This document shows positions 1 through 10,842 of a stretch of 64,000 nucleotides of DNA, one piece after another. Made by a program: the position numbers and the translations under genes. The notes below the pieces were generated by a model. That model saw nothing but the letters and a program-made list of their open reading frames with translations, was not told the origin of the DNA and made no database searches. The DNA comes from Nematostella vectensis (taxonomy: Eukaryota > Cnidaria > Anthozoa > Actiniaria > Edwardsiidae). The DNA is taken from NCBI RefSeq assembly GCF_932526225.1, contig NC_064035.1, positions 498,501 to 562,500 of the forward strand, read 5' to 3'. The stretch's first letter is position 1. Every line of letters starts with the position of its first letter.

Positions 1-60
1 TTTCGTTGCGGGCACTTGACTACTAACGCAGCGACCCGGGTTCGATTCCCGCTGATAGCC
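1..60 (+). pseudogene. tRNA-like element, left-truncated copy (unit 1)
   Basis: The window opens at position 13 of the 72-nt element. The remaining D-arm, anticodon-arm and T-arm part is intact, with B box GGTTCGATTCC and a following T tract. The upstream part lies outside the window. Confidence 0.8.
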
Positions 61-533
61 TATTTTTTTTTCTTTTTTTTTTTTTAAATATCGATACTTA
101 ATTATACTGTTCTTGGTGTGTCAGAACATAAAAAGAAGGTATAGGGACATTTTTATGTACTCTCAGCATCTTTGATGTGCTCATGCTTTGTTCAGGATCC
201 TGTACATATTTTATGCACACAAGAACTAACTAGATTCCTTGGATAACTTGATTAAGTAGATTCTAACATAGAGCATAGCGCTCGATAGATTGATATACCT
301 TTTTTTCCGAGTATACTGTTTTATTTTTCCTAATGTTACTTTTTGGAATTTACATTCGGAAAAAAAATTATCGATTGTAACCTTTTGGAGGTTACACTCG
401 TAAAACAAATTCCCGAATGTAACCCTGAAGCTTTTCCCGAATGTAACCTCCAGTCCGATGGTGACTTTGCTTGGGATAGTTTACGATACCAATAGTATTA
501 AAAGTAATTTTCATTACAATTCCCTTCAGCAAT

Positions 534-605
534 GCCACGTTAGTCTTTCTTTGCGGGCACTTGACTACTAACGCAGCTACCCGGGTTCGATTCCCGCTGA
601 TAGCC
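534..605 (+). pseudogene. tRNA-like element (degenerate tRNA-derived module), type copy
   Basis: The element is 72 nt and fits tRNA spacing exactly: acceptor 7, TA linker, D stem 4 (GTCT/GGGC, with wobble pairs), D loop 8, one A, anticodon arm 5+7+5, variable 4, T arm 5+7+5, acceptor 7, discriminator C. The T loop is TTCGATT and four of five T-stem pairs form. The anticodon loop position reads CTACTAA, which would give anticodon ACT. That anticodon reads a Ser codon, but the long variable arm of tRNA-Ser is absent. Only two of five anticodon-stem pairs and about three of seven acceptor pairs form, and the D loop lacks the usual A14 and GG. No encoded CCA is present. I therefore call it a tRNA-derived pseudogene or SINE-head-like module, not a working tRNA. 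One such element begins every unit (offsets 1-72 from each unit start). Confidence 0.8.
584..594 (+). promoter_or_regulatory. Pol III B box (TFIIIC site) in the tRNA-like element
   Basis: GGTTCGATTCC matches the B-box consensus GGTTCGANTCC at every position. It lies at offset 51-61 of the unit. B boxes are the high-affinity TFIIIC site of tRNA genes and tRNA-derived SINEs. Roughly four in five copies keep the core TTCGA. About 23 copies have G-to-T in the core (TTCTATTCC, e.g. near 9251, 10351, 23964, 31581, 41448, 61101), and a few others have TTTGA (34315, 42550, 43651). The paired A box (around offset 8-19) is poor: TAG is kept but the A14 and GG positions are T. Binding or transcription is not shown by the sequence. 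Confidence 0.65.
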
Positions 606-607
606 TA

Positions 608-622
608 TTTTTTTTTTTTTTT
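608..622 (+). terminator. T tract, possible Pol III terminator
   Basis: A run of 15 T starts three bases after the end of the tRNA-like element. Pol III stops at four or more T, so this sits where a terminator would in a tRNA or SINE gene. Every unit has such a tract, but length and purity vary widely. It is 26 uninterrupted T at 1672-1697, 23 at 22897-22919, and many copies carry a CTTTA or GTTTTCTTC interruption. The variability is also what replication slippage alone would give, so function is inferred only from position. Confidence 0.5.
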
Positions 623-880
623 AAATATCGATACTTAATTATACTGTTCTTGGTGTGTCATGACATAAAAAAAGGTATAGGGACATTTTTATGTACTCTC
701 AGCATCTTTGATGTGCTCAAGCTTTGTTCAGGATCCTGTACATATTTTATGCACACAAGAACTAACTAGATTCCTTGGATAACTTGATTAAGTAGATTCT
801 AACATAGAGCATAGCGCTCGATAGATTGATATACCTTTTTTTCCGAGTATACTGTTTTATTTTTCCTAATGTTACTTTTT
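623..880. other. AT-rich spacer of the unit
   Basis: This stretch holds no gene, RNA family or regulatory element that I recognise. It is well conserved between units, with long identical blocks such as the region around GATCC and the segment containing AGCGCTCGATAG. Sites that vary systematically between subfamilies are CTTTGATG versus CTGTGATG or CTGTGAAG, GCTTTG versus GCTATG, GAACTAACTAG versus GAATTAACTAG or GACCTAACTAG, and GAGTATAC versus AAGTGTAC or AAATATAC. These are useful as markers for tracing duplications. Confidence 0.8.
729..738. other. Conserved 10-bp palindrome with BamHI site
   Basis: CAGGATCCTG is a perfect palindrome and is retained in almost every unit. One exception is near 3969, where GG has become TG and the site is lost. 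A single BamHI site per unit would give a ladder of about 545 bp in a digest. No binding protein is recognised. Confidence 0.75.
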
Positions 881-884
881 GGAA

Positions 885-987
885 TTTACATTCGGAAAAA
901 AAATTATCGATTGTAACCTTTTGGAGGTTACACTCGTAAAACAAATTCCCGAATGTAACCCTGAAGCTTTTCCCGAATGTAACCTCC
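885..987. repeat. Cluster of five short motif copies (GGTTACAYTCG) in both orientations
   Basis: Related 11-mers occur at 885-895 (TTTACATTCGG, forward variant), 908-918 (CGATTGTAACC, reverse), 926-936 (GGTTACACTCG, forward), 950-960 (CGAATGTAACC, reverse) and 974-984 (CGAATGTAACC, reverse). Start-to-start spacings are 23, 18, 24 and 24 bp. The last two lie inside a 24-bp direct repeat. The cluster is present in all units, with one copy lost in the unit at 47402. It could be an array of sites for a DNA-binding protein, or the remains of a smaller tandem repeat from which the unit grew. Confidence 0.75.
923..987. repeat. Inverted repeat with 14-bp arms
   Basis: GGAGGTTACACTCG (923-936) faces CGAATGTAACCTCC (974-987). 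Thirteen of 14 positions pair, with a loop of 37 nt. It could extrude as a hairpin in single-stranded DNA or RNA. In many alpha units the left arm reads GCAGG while the right arm stays CCTCC, so the change is not compensated. That argues against selection for the hairpin itself. Confidence 0.7.
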
Positions 988-1069
988 AGTCCGATGGTGA
1001 CTTTGCTTGGGATAGTTTACGATACCAATAGTATTAAAAGTAATTTTCATTACAATTCCCTTCAGCAGT

Positions 1070-1599
1070 GCCACGTTAGTCTTTCGTTGCGGGCACTTGA
1101 CTACTAACGCAGCTACCCGGGTTCGATTCCCGCTGATAGCCTATTTTTTTTCTTTATTTTTTTTTAAAATATCGGTACTTAATTATACTGTTCTTGGTGT
1201 GTCATGACATAAAAAGAAGGTATAGGGACATTTTTATGTACTCTCAGCATCTTTGATGTGCTCATGCTTTGTTCAGGATCCTGTACATATTTTTTACTAG
1301 ATTCCTTGGATAACTTGATTAAGTAGATTCTAACATAGAGCATAGCGCTCGATAGATTGATATACCTTTTTTTCCGAGTATACTGTTTTATTTTTCCTAA
1401 TGTTACTTTTTTAAATTTACATCCGGAAAAAAAATATCGATTGTAACCTTTTGCAGGTTACACTCGTAAAACAAATTCCCGAATGTAACCCTGAAGCTTT
1501 TCCCGAATGTAACCTCCAGTCCGATGGTGACTTTGCTTGGGATAGTTTACGATACCAATAGTATTAAAAGTAATTTTCATTACAATTCCCTTCAGCAAT
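1070..1599 (+). repeat. Short unit with internal deletion (unit 3)
   Basis: This unit is 530 bp. At about 1290-1297, roughly 17-19 bp that elsewhere read from ATGCACACAAG into the CTAAC segment are missing, so ACATATTTT runs nearly straight into ACTAGATTCC. The rest of the unit is normal. Confidence 0.8.
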
Positions 1600-1670
1600 G
1601 CCACGTTAGTCTTTCGTTGCGGGCACTTGACTACTAACGCAGCGACCCGGGTTCGATTCCCGCTGATAGC

Positions 1671-1701
<31 letters not shown>

Positions 1702-4700
1702 ATCGATACTTAATTATACTGTTCTTGGTGTGTCATGACATAAAAAGAAGGTATAGGGACATTTTTATGTACTCTCAGCATCTGTGATGTGCTCATGCTA
1801 TGTTCAGGATCCTGTACATATTTTATGCACACAAGAACTAACTAGATTCCTTGGATAACTTGATTAAGTAGATTCTAACATAGAGCATAGCGCTCGATAG
1901 ATTGATATACCTTTTTTTCCGAGTATACTGTTTTATTTTTCCTAATGTTACTTTTTTGAATTTACATCCGGAAAAAAAAATATCGATTGTAACCTTTTGC
2001 AGGTTACACTCGTAAAACAAATTCCCGAATGTAACCCTGAAGCTTTTCCCGAATGTAACCTCCAGTCCGATGGTGACTTTGCTTGGGATAGTTTACGATA
2101 CCAATAGTATTTAAAGTAATTTTCATTACAATTCCCTTCAGCAATGCCACGTTAGTCTTTCGTTGCGGGCACTTGACTACTAACGCAGCGACCCGGGTTC
2201 GATTCCCGCTGATAGCCTATTTTTGTTTTCTTCATTTTTTTTTTAAATATCGATACTTAATTATACTGTTCTTGGTGTGTCATGACATAAAAAGAAGGTA
2301 TAGGGACATTTTTATGTACTCTCAGCATCTTTGATGTGCTCATGCTATGTTCAGGATCCTGTACATATTTTATGCACACAAGAACTAACTAGATTCCTTG
2401 GATAACTTGATTAAGTAGATTTTAACATAGAGCATAGCGCTCGATAGATTGATATACCTTTTTTTCCGAGTATACTGTTTTATTTTTCCTAATGTTACTT
2501 TTTGGAATTTACATTCGGAAAAAAAATTATCGATTGTAACCTTTTGGAGGTTACACTCGTAAAACAAATTCCCGAATGTAACCCTGAAGCTTTTCCCGAA
2601 TGTAACCTCCAGTCCGATGGTGACTTTTCTTGGGATAGTTTACGATACCAATAGTATTAAAAGTAATTTCCATTACAATTCCCTTCAGCAATGCCACGTT
2701 AATCTTTCGTTGCGGTCACTTGACTACTAACGCAGCCACCCGGGTTCGATTCCCGCTGATAGCCTATTTTTTTTTTAAATATCGATACTTAATTATACTG
2801 TTCTTGGTGTGTCATGACATAAAAAGAAGGTATAGGGACATTTTTATGTACTCTCAGCATCTTTGATGTGCTCATGCTATGTTCAGGATCCTGTACATAT
2901 TTTATGCACACAACAACTAACTAGATTCCTTGGATAACTTGATTAAGTAGATTCTAACATAGAGCATAGCGCTCGATAGATTGATATACCTTTTTTTCCG
3001 AGTATACTGTTTTATTTTTCCTAATGTTACTTTTTGGAATTTACATTCGGAAAAAAAAATTATCGATTGTAACCTTTTGGAGGTTACACTCGTAAAACAA
3101 ATTCCCGAATGTAACCCTGAAGCTTTTCCCGAATGTAACCTCCAGTCCGATGGTGACTTTGCTTGGGATAGTTTACGATACCAATAGTATTAAAAGTAAT
3201 TTTCATTACAATTCCCTTCAGCAATGCCACGTTAATCTTTCGTTGCGGGCACTTGACTACTAACGCAGCGACTCGGGTTCGATTCCCGCTGATAGCCTTT
3301 TTTTTTTTTTTTTTTTTTTAATATCGATACTTAATTATACTGTTCTTGGTGTGTCATGACATAAAAAGAAGGTATAGGGACATTTTTATGTACTCTTAGC
3401 ATCTGTGATGTGCTCAAGCTATGTTCAGGATCCTGTACATATTTTATGCACACAAGAACTAACTAGATTCCTTGGATAACTTGATTAAGTAGATTCTAAC
3501 ATAGAGCATAGCGCTCGATAGATTGATATACCTTTTTTTCCGAGTATACTGTTTTATTTTTCCTAATGTTACTTTTTTGAATTTACATTCGGAAAAAAAA
3601 TATCGATTGTAACCTTTTGCAGGTTACACTCGTAAAACAAATTCCCGAATGTAACCCTGAAGCTTTTCCCGAATGTAACCTCCAGTCCGATGGTGACTTT
3701 GCTTGGGATAGTTTACGATACCAATAGTATTAAAAGTAATTTTCATTACAATTTCCTTTAGCAATGCCACGTTAGTCTTTCGTTGCGGGCACTTGACTAC
3801 TAAAGCAGCGACCCGGGTTCGATTCCCGCTGATAGCCTATTTTTTTTTCTTTTTTTTTTTTTTAAATATCGATACTTAATTATCCTGTTCTTGGTGTGTC
3901 ATGACATAAAAAGAAGGTATAGGGACATTTTTATGTACTCTCAGCATCTGTTATGTGCTCATGCTTTGTTCATGATCCTGTACATATTTTATGCACACAA
4001 GAACTAACGAGATTCCTTGGATAACTTGATTAAGTAGATTCTAACATAGAGCATAGCGCTCGATAGATTGATATACCTTTTTTTCCGAGTATACTGTTTT
4101 ATTTTTCCTAATGTTACTTTTTGGAATTTACATTCGGAAAAAAAAATTATCGATTGTAACCTTTTGCAGGTTACACTCGTAAAACAAATTCCCGAATGTA
4201 ACCCTGAAGCTTTTCCCGAATGTAACCTTCAGTCCGATGGTGACTTTGCTTGGGATAGTTTACGATACCAATAGTATTAAAAGTAATTTTCATTACAATT
4301 GCCTTCAGCAATGCCACGTTAGTCTTTCGTTGCGGGCACTTGACTACTAACGCAGCGACCCGGGTTCGATTCCCGCTGATAGCCTATTTTTTTTATATAT
4401 CGATACTTAATTATACTGTTCTTGGTGTGTCATGAGATAAAAAGAAGGTATAGGGACATTTTTATGTACTCTCAGCATCTTTGATGTGCTCATGCTTTGT
4501 TCAGGATCCTGTACATATTTTATGCACACAAGAACTAACTAGATTCCTTGGATAACTTGATTAAGTAGATTCTAACATACAGCATAGCGCTCGATAGATT
4601 GATATACCTTTTTTTTCCGAGTATACTGTTTTATTTTTCTTAATGTTACTTTTTGGAATTTACAATCGGAAAAAAAATTATCGATTGTAACCTTTTGGAG

Positions 4701-7033
4701 GTTACACTCGTAAAACAAATTCCCGAATGTAACCCTGAAGCTTTTCCCGAATGTAACCTCAAGTCCGATGGTGACTTTGCTTGGGATAGTTTACGATACC
4801 AATAGTATTAAAAGTAATTTTCATTACAATTCCCTTCAGCAATGCCACGTTAGTCTTTCGTTGCGGGCACTTGACTACTAACGCAGCCACCCGGGTTCGA
4901 TTCCCGCTGATAGCCTATTTTTTTTTCTTTATTTTTTTTTTAAATATCGATACTTAATTATAATGTTCTTGGTGTGTCATGACATAAAAAGAAGGTATAG
5001 GGACATTTTTATGTACTCTCAGCATCTTTGATGTGCTCATGCTTTGTTCAGGATCCTGTACATATTTTATGCACACAAGAACTAACTAGATTCCTTGGAT
5101 AACTTGATTAAGTAGATTCTAACATAGAGCATAGCGCTCGATAGATTGATATACCTTTCTTTCCGAGTATACTGTTTTATTTTTCCTAATGTTACTTTTT
5201 GGAATTTACATTCGGAAAAAAAATTATCTATTGTAACCTTTTGGAGGTTACACTCGTAAAACAAATTCCCGAATGTAACCCTGAAGCTTTTCCCGAATGT
5301 AACCTCCAGTCCGATGGTGACTTTGCTTGGGATAGTTTACGATACCAATAGAATTAAAAGTAATTTTCATTACAATTCCCTTCAGCAATGCCACGTTAGT
5401 CTTTCGTTGCGGGCACTTGACTACTAATGCAGCGACCCGGGTTCGATTTCCGCTGATAGCCTATTTTTTTTTTTCTTTTCTTTTTTTTTTTTAATAACGA
5501 TACTTAATTATACTGTTCTTGGTGTGTCATGACATAAAAAGAAGGTATAGGGACATTTTTATGTACTCTCAGCATCTTTGATGTGCTCATGCTATGTTCA
5601 GGATCCTGTACATATTTTATGCACACAAGAACTAACTAGATTCCTTGGATAACTTGATTAAGTAGATTCTAACATAGAGCATAGCGCTCGATAGATTGAT
5701 ATACCTTTTTTTCCGAGTATACTGTTTTATTTTTCCTAATGTTACTTTTTGGAATTTACATTCGGAAAAAAAATTATCGATTGTAACCTTTAGGAGGTTA
5801 CACTCGTAAAACAAATTCCCGAATGTAACCCTGAAGCTTTTCCCGAATGTAACCTCCAGTCCGATGGTGACTTTGCTTGGGATAGTTTACGATACCAATA
5901 GTATTAAAAGTAATTTTCATTACAATTCCCTTCAGCAATGCCACGTTAGTCTTCCGTTGCGGGCACTTGACTACTAACGCAGCGACCCGGGTTCGATTCC
6001 CGCTGATAGCCTATTTTTGTTTTCTTTTTTTTTTTTTTTAAATATCGATACTTAATTTTACTGTTCTTGGTGTGTCATGACATAAAAAGAAGTTATAGGG
6101 ACATTTTTATGTACTCTCAGCATCTTTGATGTGCTCATGCTTTGTTCAGGATCCTGTAAATATTTTATGCACACAAGAACTAACTAGATTCCTTGGATAA
6201 CTTGATTAAGTAGATTCTAACATAGAGCATAGCGCTCGATAGATTGATATACCTTTTTTCCGAGTATACTGTTTTATTTTTCCTAATGTTACTTTTTGGA
6301 ATTTACATTCGGAAAAAAAATTATCGATTATAACCTTTTGGAGGTTACACTCGTAAAACAAATTCCCGAATGTAACCCTGAAGCTTTTCCCGAATGTAAC
6401 CTCCAGTCCGATGGTGACTTTACTTAGGATAGTTTACGATACCAATAGTATTAAAAGTAATTTTCATTACAATTTCCTTCAGCAATGCCACGTTGGTCTT
6501 TCGTTGCGGGCACTTTACTACTAACGCAGCGACCCGGGTTCGATTCCCGCTGATAGCCTATTTTTGTTTTCTTCATTTTTTTTTTAAATATCGATACTTA
6601 ATTATACTGTTCTTGGTGTGTCATGACATAAAAAGAAGGTATAGGGACATTTTTATGCACTCTCAGCATCTTTGATGTGCTCATGCTTTGTTCAGGATCC
6701 TGTACATATTTTATGCACACAAGAACTAACTAGATTCCTTGGATAACTTGATTAAGTAGATTCTAACATAGAGCATAGCGCTCGATAGATTGATATACCT
6801 TTTTTTCCAAATATACTGTTTTATTTTTCCTAATGTTACTTTTTGGAATTTACATTCGGAAAAAAAATTATCGATTGTAACATTTTGGAGGTTACACTCG
6901 TAAAACAAATTCCCGAATGTAACCCTGAAGCTTTTCCCGAATGTAACCTCCAGTCCGATGGTGACTTTGCTTGGGATAGTTTACGATACCAATAGTATTA
7001 AAAGTAATTTCCATTACAATTCCCTTCAGCAAT

Positions 7034-8662
7034 GCCACGTTAGTCTTTCGTTGCGGGCACTTGACTACTAACGCAGCGACCCGGGTTCGATTCCCGCTGA
7101 TAGCCTATTTTTTTTCTTTATTTTTTTTTAAATATCGATACTTAATTATACTGTTCTTGGTGTGTCATGACATAAAAAGAAGGTATAGGGACATTTTTAT
7201 GTACTCTCAGCATCTTTGATGTGATCCTGCTTTGTTCAGGATCCTGTACATATTTTATGCACACAAGAATTAACTAGATTCCTTGAATAACTATATTAAG
7301 TAGATTCTAACATAGAGCATAGCGCTCGATAGATTGATATACCTTTTTTTTCCAAGTGTACTGTTTTATTTTTCCTAATGTTACTTTTTGGAATTTACAT
7401 TCGAAAAAAAATTTACGATTGTAACCTTTTGGAGGTTACACTCGTAAAACAAATTCCCGAATGTAACCCTGAAGCTTTTCCCGAATGTAACCTCCAGTCC
7501 GATGGTGACTTTGCTTGAGATAGTTTACGATACCAATAGTATTAAAAGTAATTTTCATTCCAATTCCCTTCAGCAATGCCACGTTAGTCTTTCGTTGCGT
7601 GCACTTGACTTCTAACGCAGCGACCCGGGTTCGATTCCCGCTGATAGCCCATTTTTTTTCTTTATTTTTTTTTAAATATCGATACTTAATTATACTGTTC
7701 TTGGTGTGTCATGACATAAAAAGAAGGTATAGGGAAATTTTTATGTACTCTCAGCATCTTTGATGTGCTCATGCTTTGTTCAGGATCCTGTACATATTTT
7801 ATGCACACAAGAACTAACTAGATTCCTTGGATAACTTGATTAAGTAGATTCTAACATAGAGCATAGCGCTCGATAGATTGATATACGTTTTTTTCCGAGT
7901 ATACAGTTTTATTTTCCTAATGTTAATTTTTGGAATTTAAATTCGGAAAAAAAATTATCGATTGTAACCTTTTGGAGGTTACACTCGTAAAACAAATTCC
8001 CGAATGTAACCTTGAAGTTTTTTCCGAATGTAACCTCCAGTCCGATGGTGACTTTGCTTGGGATAGTTTACGATACCAATAGTATTAAAAGTAATTTTCA
8101 TTACAATTACCTTCAGCAATGCCACGTTAGTCTTTCGTTGCGGGCACTTGACTACTAACGCAGCGACCCGGGTTCGATTCCCGCTGATAGCTTTTTTTTT
8201 TTTTTTTTTTTTTAAATATCGATACTTAATTATACTGTTCTTGGTGTGTCATGACATAAAAAGAAGGTATAGGGACATTTTTATGTACTCTCAGCATCTT
8301 TGATGTGCTCATGCTTTGTTCAGGATCCTGTACATATTTTATGCACACAAGAACTAACTAGATTCCTTGGATAACTTGATTAAATAGATTCTAACATAGA
8401 GCATAGCGCTCGATAGATTGATATACCTTTTTTTTCCGAGTACACTGTTTTATTTTTCCTAGTGTTACTTTTTGGAATGTACATTCGGAAAAAAAATTAT
8501 CGATTATAACCTTTTGGAGGTTACACTCGTAAAACAAATTCCCGAATGTAACCCTGAAGCTTTTCCCGAATGTAACCTCCAGTCCGATGGTGACTTTGCT
8601 TGGGATAGTTTACGATACCAATAGTATTAAAAGTAATTTTCATTACAATTCCCTTCAGCAAT
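7034..8662 (+). repeat. Beta subfamily, isolated partial copy of the 6-unit repeat (units 14-16)
   Basis: The first beta markers appear here: TCCTGCTTTG, GAATTAAC, CTTGAATAACTATATT and CAAGTGTAC in unit 14; CCCATTTT, GGGAAATT and ATATACGTTTTT in unit 15; GATAGCTTTTTT with GTACACTG and CCTAGTGTTAC in unit 16. Units 15 and 16 match the pairs at 15211/15753 and 18476/19018. This looks like an older or separate copy of part of the higher-order repeat downstream. Confidence 0.6.
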
Positions 8663-10842
8663 GCCACGTTAGTCTTTCGTTGCAGGCACTTGACTACTAA
8701 CGCAGCGACCCGGGTTCGATTCCCGCTGATAGCCTATTTTTTTTCTTTATTTTTTTTTAAATATCGATCCTTAATTATACTGTTCTTGGTGTGTCATGAC
8801 ATAAAAAGAAGGAATAGGGACATTTTTATGTACTCTCAGCATCTTTGATGTGCTCATGCTTTGTTCAGGATCCTGTACATATTTTATGCACACAAGAACT
8901 AACTAGATTCCTTGGATAACTTGATTAAGTAGATTCTAACATAGAGCATAGCGCTCGATAGATTGATATACCTTTTTTTCCAAGTGTACTGTTTTATTTT
9001 TCCTAATGTTACTTTTTGGAATTTACATTCGGAAAAAAAATTATCGATTGTAACCTTTTGGAGGTTACACTCGTAAAACAAATTCCCGAATGTAACCCTG
9101 AAACTTTTCCCGAATGTAACCTCCAGTCCGATGGTGACTTTGCTTGTGATAGTTTACGATACCAATAGAATTAAAAGTAATTTTCATTACAATTCCCTTC
9201 AGCAATGCCACGTTAGTCTTTCGTTGCGGGCACTTGACTTCTAACGCAGCGACCCGGGTTCTATTCCCGCTGATAGCCCATTTTTTTTTTTAATTTTTTT
9301 TTAAATATCGATACTTAATTATACTGTTCTTGGTGTGTCATGACATAAAAAGAAGGTATAGGGAAATTTTTATGTACTCTCAGCATCTTTGATGTGCTCA
9401 TGCTTTGTTCAGGATCCTGTACATATTTTATGCACACAAGAACTAACTACATTCCTTGGATAACTTGATTAAGTAGATTCTAACATAGAGCATAGCGCTC
9501 GATAGATTGATATACCTTTTTTTCCGAGTATACTGTTTTATTTTTCCTAATGTTACTTTTTGGAATCTACATTCGGAAAAAAAAATTATCGATTGTAACC
9601 TTTTGGAGGTTACACTCGTAAAACAAATTCCCGAATGTAACCCTGAAGCTTTTCCCGAATGTAACCTCCAGTCCGATGGTGACTTTGCTTGGGATAGTTT
9701 ACGATACCAATAGTATTAAAAGTAATTTTCATTACAATTCCCTTCAGCAATGCCACGTTAGTCTTCCGTTGCGGGCACTTGACTACTAACGCAGCGACCC
9801 GGGTTCGATTCCCGCTGATAGCCTATTTTTTTTTCTTTATTTTTTTTTTAAATATCGATACTTAATTATACTGTTCTTGGTGTGTCATGACATAAAAAGA
9901 AGGTATAGGGACATTTTTTTGTACTCTCAGCATCTTTGATGTGCTCATGCTTTGTTCAGGATCCTGTACATATTTTATGCACACAAGAACTAACTAGATT
10001 CCTTGGATAACTTGATTAAGTAGATTCTAACATAGAGCATAGCGCTCGATAGATTGATATACCTTTTTTTCCGAGTATACTTTTTTATTTTTCCTAATGT
10101 TACTTTTTGGAATTTACATTCGGAAAAAAAATTATCGATTATAACCTTTTGAAGGTTACACTCGTAAAACAAATTCCCGAATGTAACCCTGAAGCTTTTC
10201 CCGAATGTAACCTCCAGTCCGATGGTGACTTTGCCTAGGATAGTTTACGATACCAATAGTATTAAAAGTAATTTCCATTACAATTCCCTTCAGCAATGCC
10301 ACGTTAGTCTTTCGTTGCGGGCACTTGACTACTAACGCAGCGACCCGGGTTCTATTCCCGCTGATAGCCTATTTTTTTTCTTTATTTTTTTTTTAAATTT
10401 CGATACTTAATTATACTGTTCTTGGTGTGTCATGACATAAAAAGAAGGAATAGGGACATTTTTATGTACTCTCAGCATCTTTGATGTGCTCATGCTTTGT
10501 TCAGGATCCTGTACATATTTTATGCACACAAGAACTAACTAGATTCCTTGGATAACTTGATTAAGTAGATTCTAACATAGAGCATAGCGCTCGATAGATT
10601 GATATACCTTTTTTTCCGAGTATACTTTTTTATTTTTCCTAATGTTACTTTTTGGAATTTACATTCGGAAAAAAAATTATCGATTATAACCTTTTGAAGG
10701 TTACACTCGTAAAACAAATTCCCGAATGTAACCCTGAAGCTTTTCCCGAATGTAACCTCCAGTCCGATGGTGACTTTGCCTAGGATAGTTTACGATACCA
10801 ATAGTATTAAAAGTAATTTCCATTACAATTCCCTTCAGCAAT
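8663..10842 (+). repeat. 4-unit higher-order repeat, copy 1 (2181-bp offset)
   Basis: Units at 8663, 9207 and 9752 recur at 10843, 11388 and 11933, an offset of 2180-2181 bp. Shared private marks are GAAACTTTTCCCG with CAAGTGTAC (first unit), GGGAAATT with GGAATCTAC (second) and ACATTTTTTTGTAC (third, at 9911 and 12092). The fourth unit (10298) is itself nearly the same as the third in its right half; both have TATACTTTTTTATT. Confidence 0.8.

Larger units (their letters stand above)
534..1069 (+). repeat. Representative complete satellite unit (unit 2)
   Basis: This is the first complete unit and serves as the template for all others. Its parts are: tRNA-like element 534-605; T tract 608-622; AT-rich spacer 623-880 with a BamHI palindrome at 729-738; GGTTACAYTCG motif cluster 885-987; and a 3' segment 988-1069 that runs into the next unit. 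The other units keep this order. Typical length is 542-549 bp. Shorter units (524-540) have a deletion or short T tract, and longer ones (554-559) carry a micro-duplication. There is no reading frame longer than about 70 codons in this unit. The phase of the unit is arbitrary; I chose the tRNA-like start because it is the most recognisable landmark. Confidence 0.95.
1..7033 (+). repeat. Alpha subfamily block, units 1-13
   Basis: Units here mostly read GAGTATAC, and many read TTTTGCAGG or GCTATG. They resemble the right-hand third of the window (44-64 kb) more than the neighbouring 7-33 kb. Units 3-5 (1070-2692) are closely matched by units starting near 53945 and 57220: they share AGCTACCC in the tRNA-like element, then TTTTTTAAATTTACATCCGG. 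No gene is present. Lengths vary from 530 to 550 bp because of T tracts and one deletion. Confidence 0.7.

Noticed and set aside
226-408. 60-codon minus-strand frame repeated in most units, with internal ECxxQKVT-like peptide repeats
   Set aside because: The peptide repeats simply mirror the GGTTACAYTCG DNA motif. The frame is broken or switches to the opposite strand when an A tract changes by one base. There is no start context or domain to support a gene.
545-560. CENP-B-box-like word (TTCGTTGCGGG in most units)
   Set aside because: It shares TTCGTTG and CGGG with the CENP-B box, but the spacing between TTCG and CGGG is 3 rather than 7 and the required central A is absent. The word is better explained as part of the tRNA-like element.
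534-605. Functional tRNA-Ser (anticodon ACT)
   Set aside because: The anticodon and acceptor stems do not pair, the D-loop A14 and GG positions are lost, and the long variable arm of tRNA-Ser is missing.
668-740. C/D-box snoRNA-like words (TTTGATGT ... CTGA-like) in the spacer
   Set aside because: The C-box match is poor, no D box is correctly placed, and no terminal stem was found.
2981-3187. 68-codon plus-strand frame (and its ~20 copies)
   Set aside because: Same DNA as the minus-strand frame, open only where the A tract has nine A. It ends in non-coding satellite sequence and shows no coding features.
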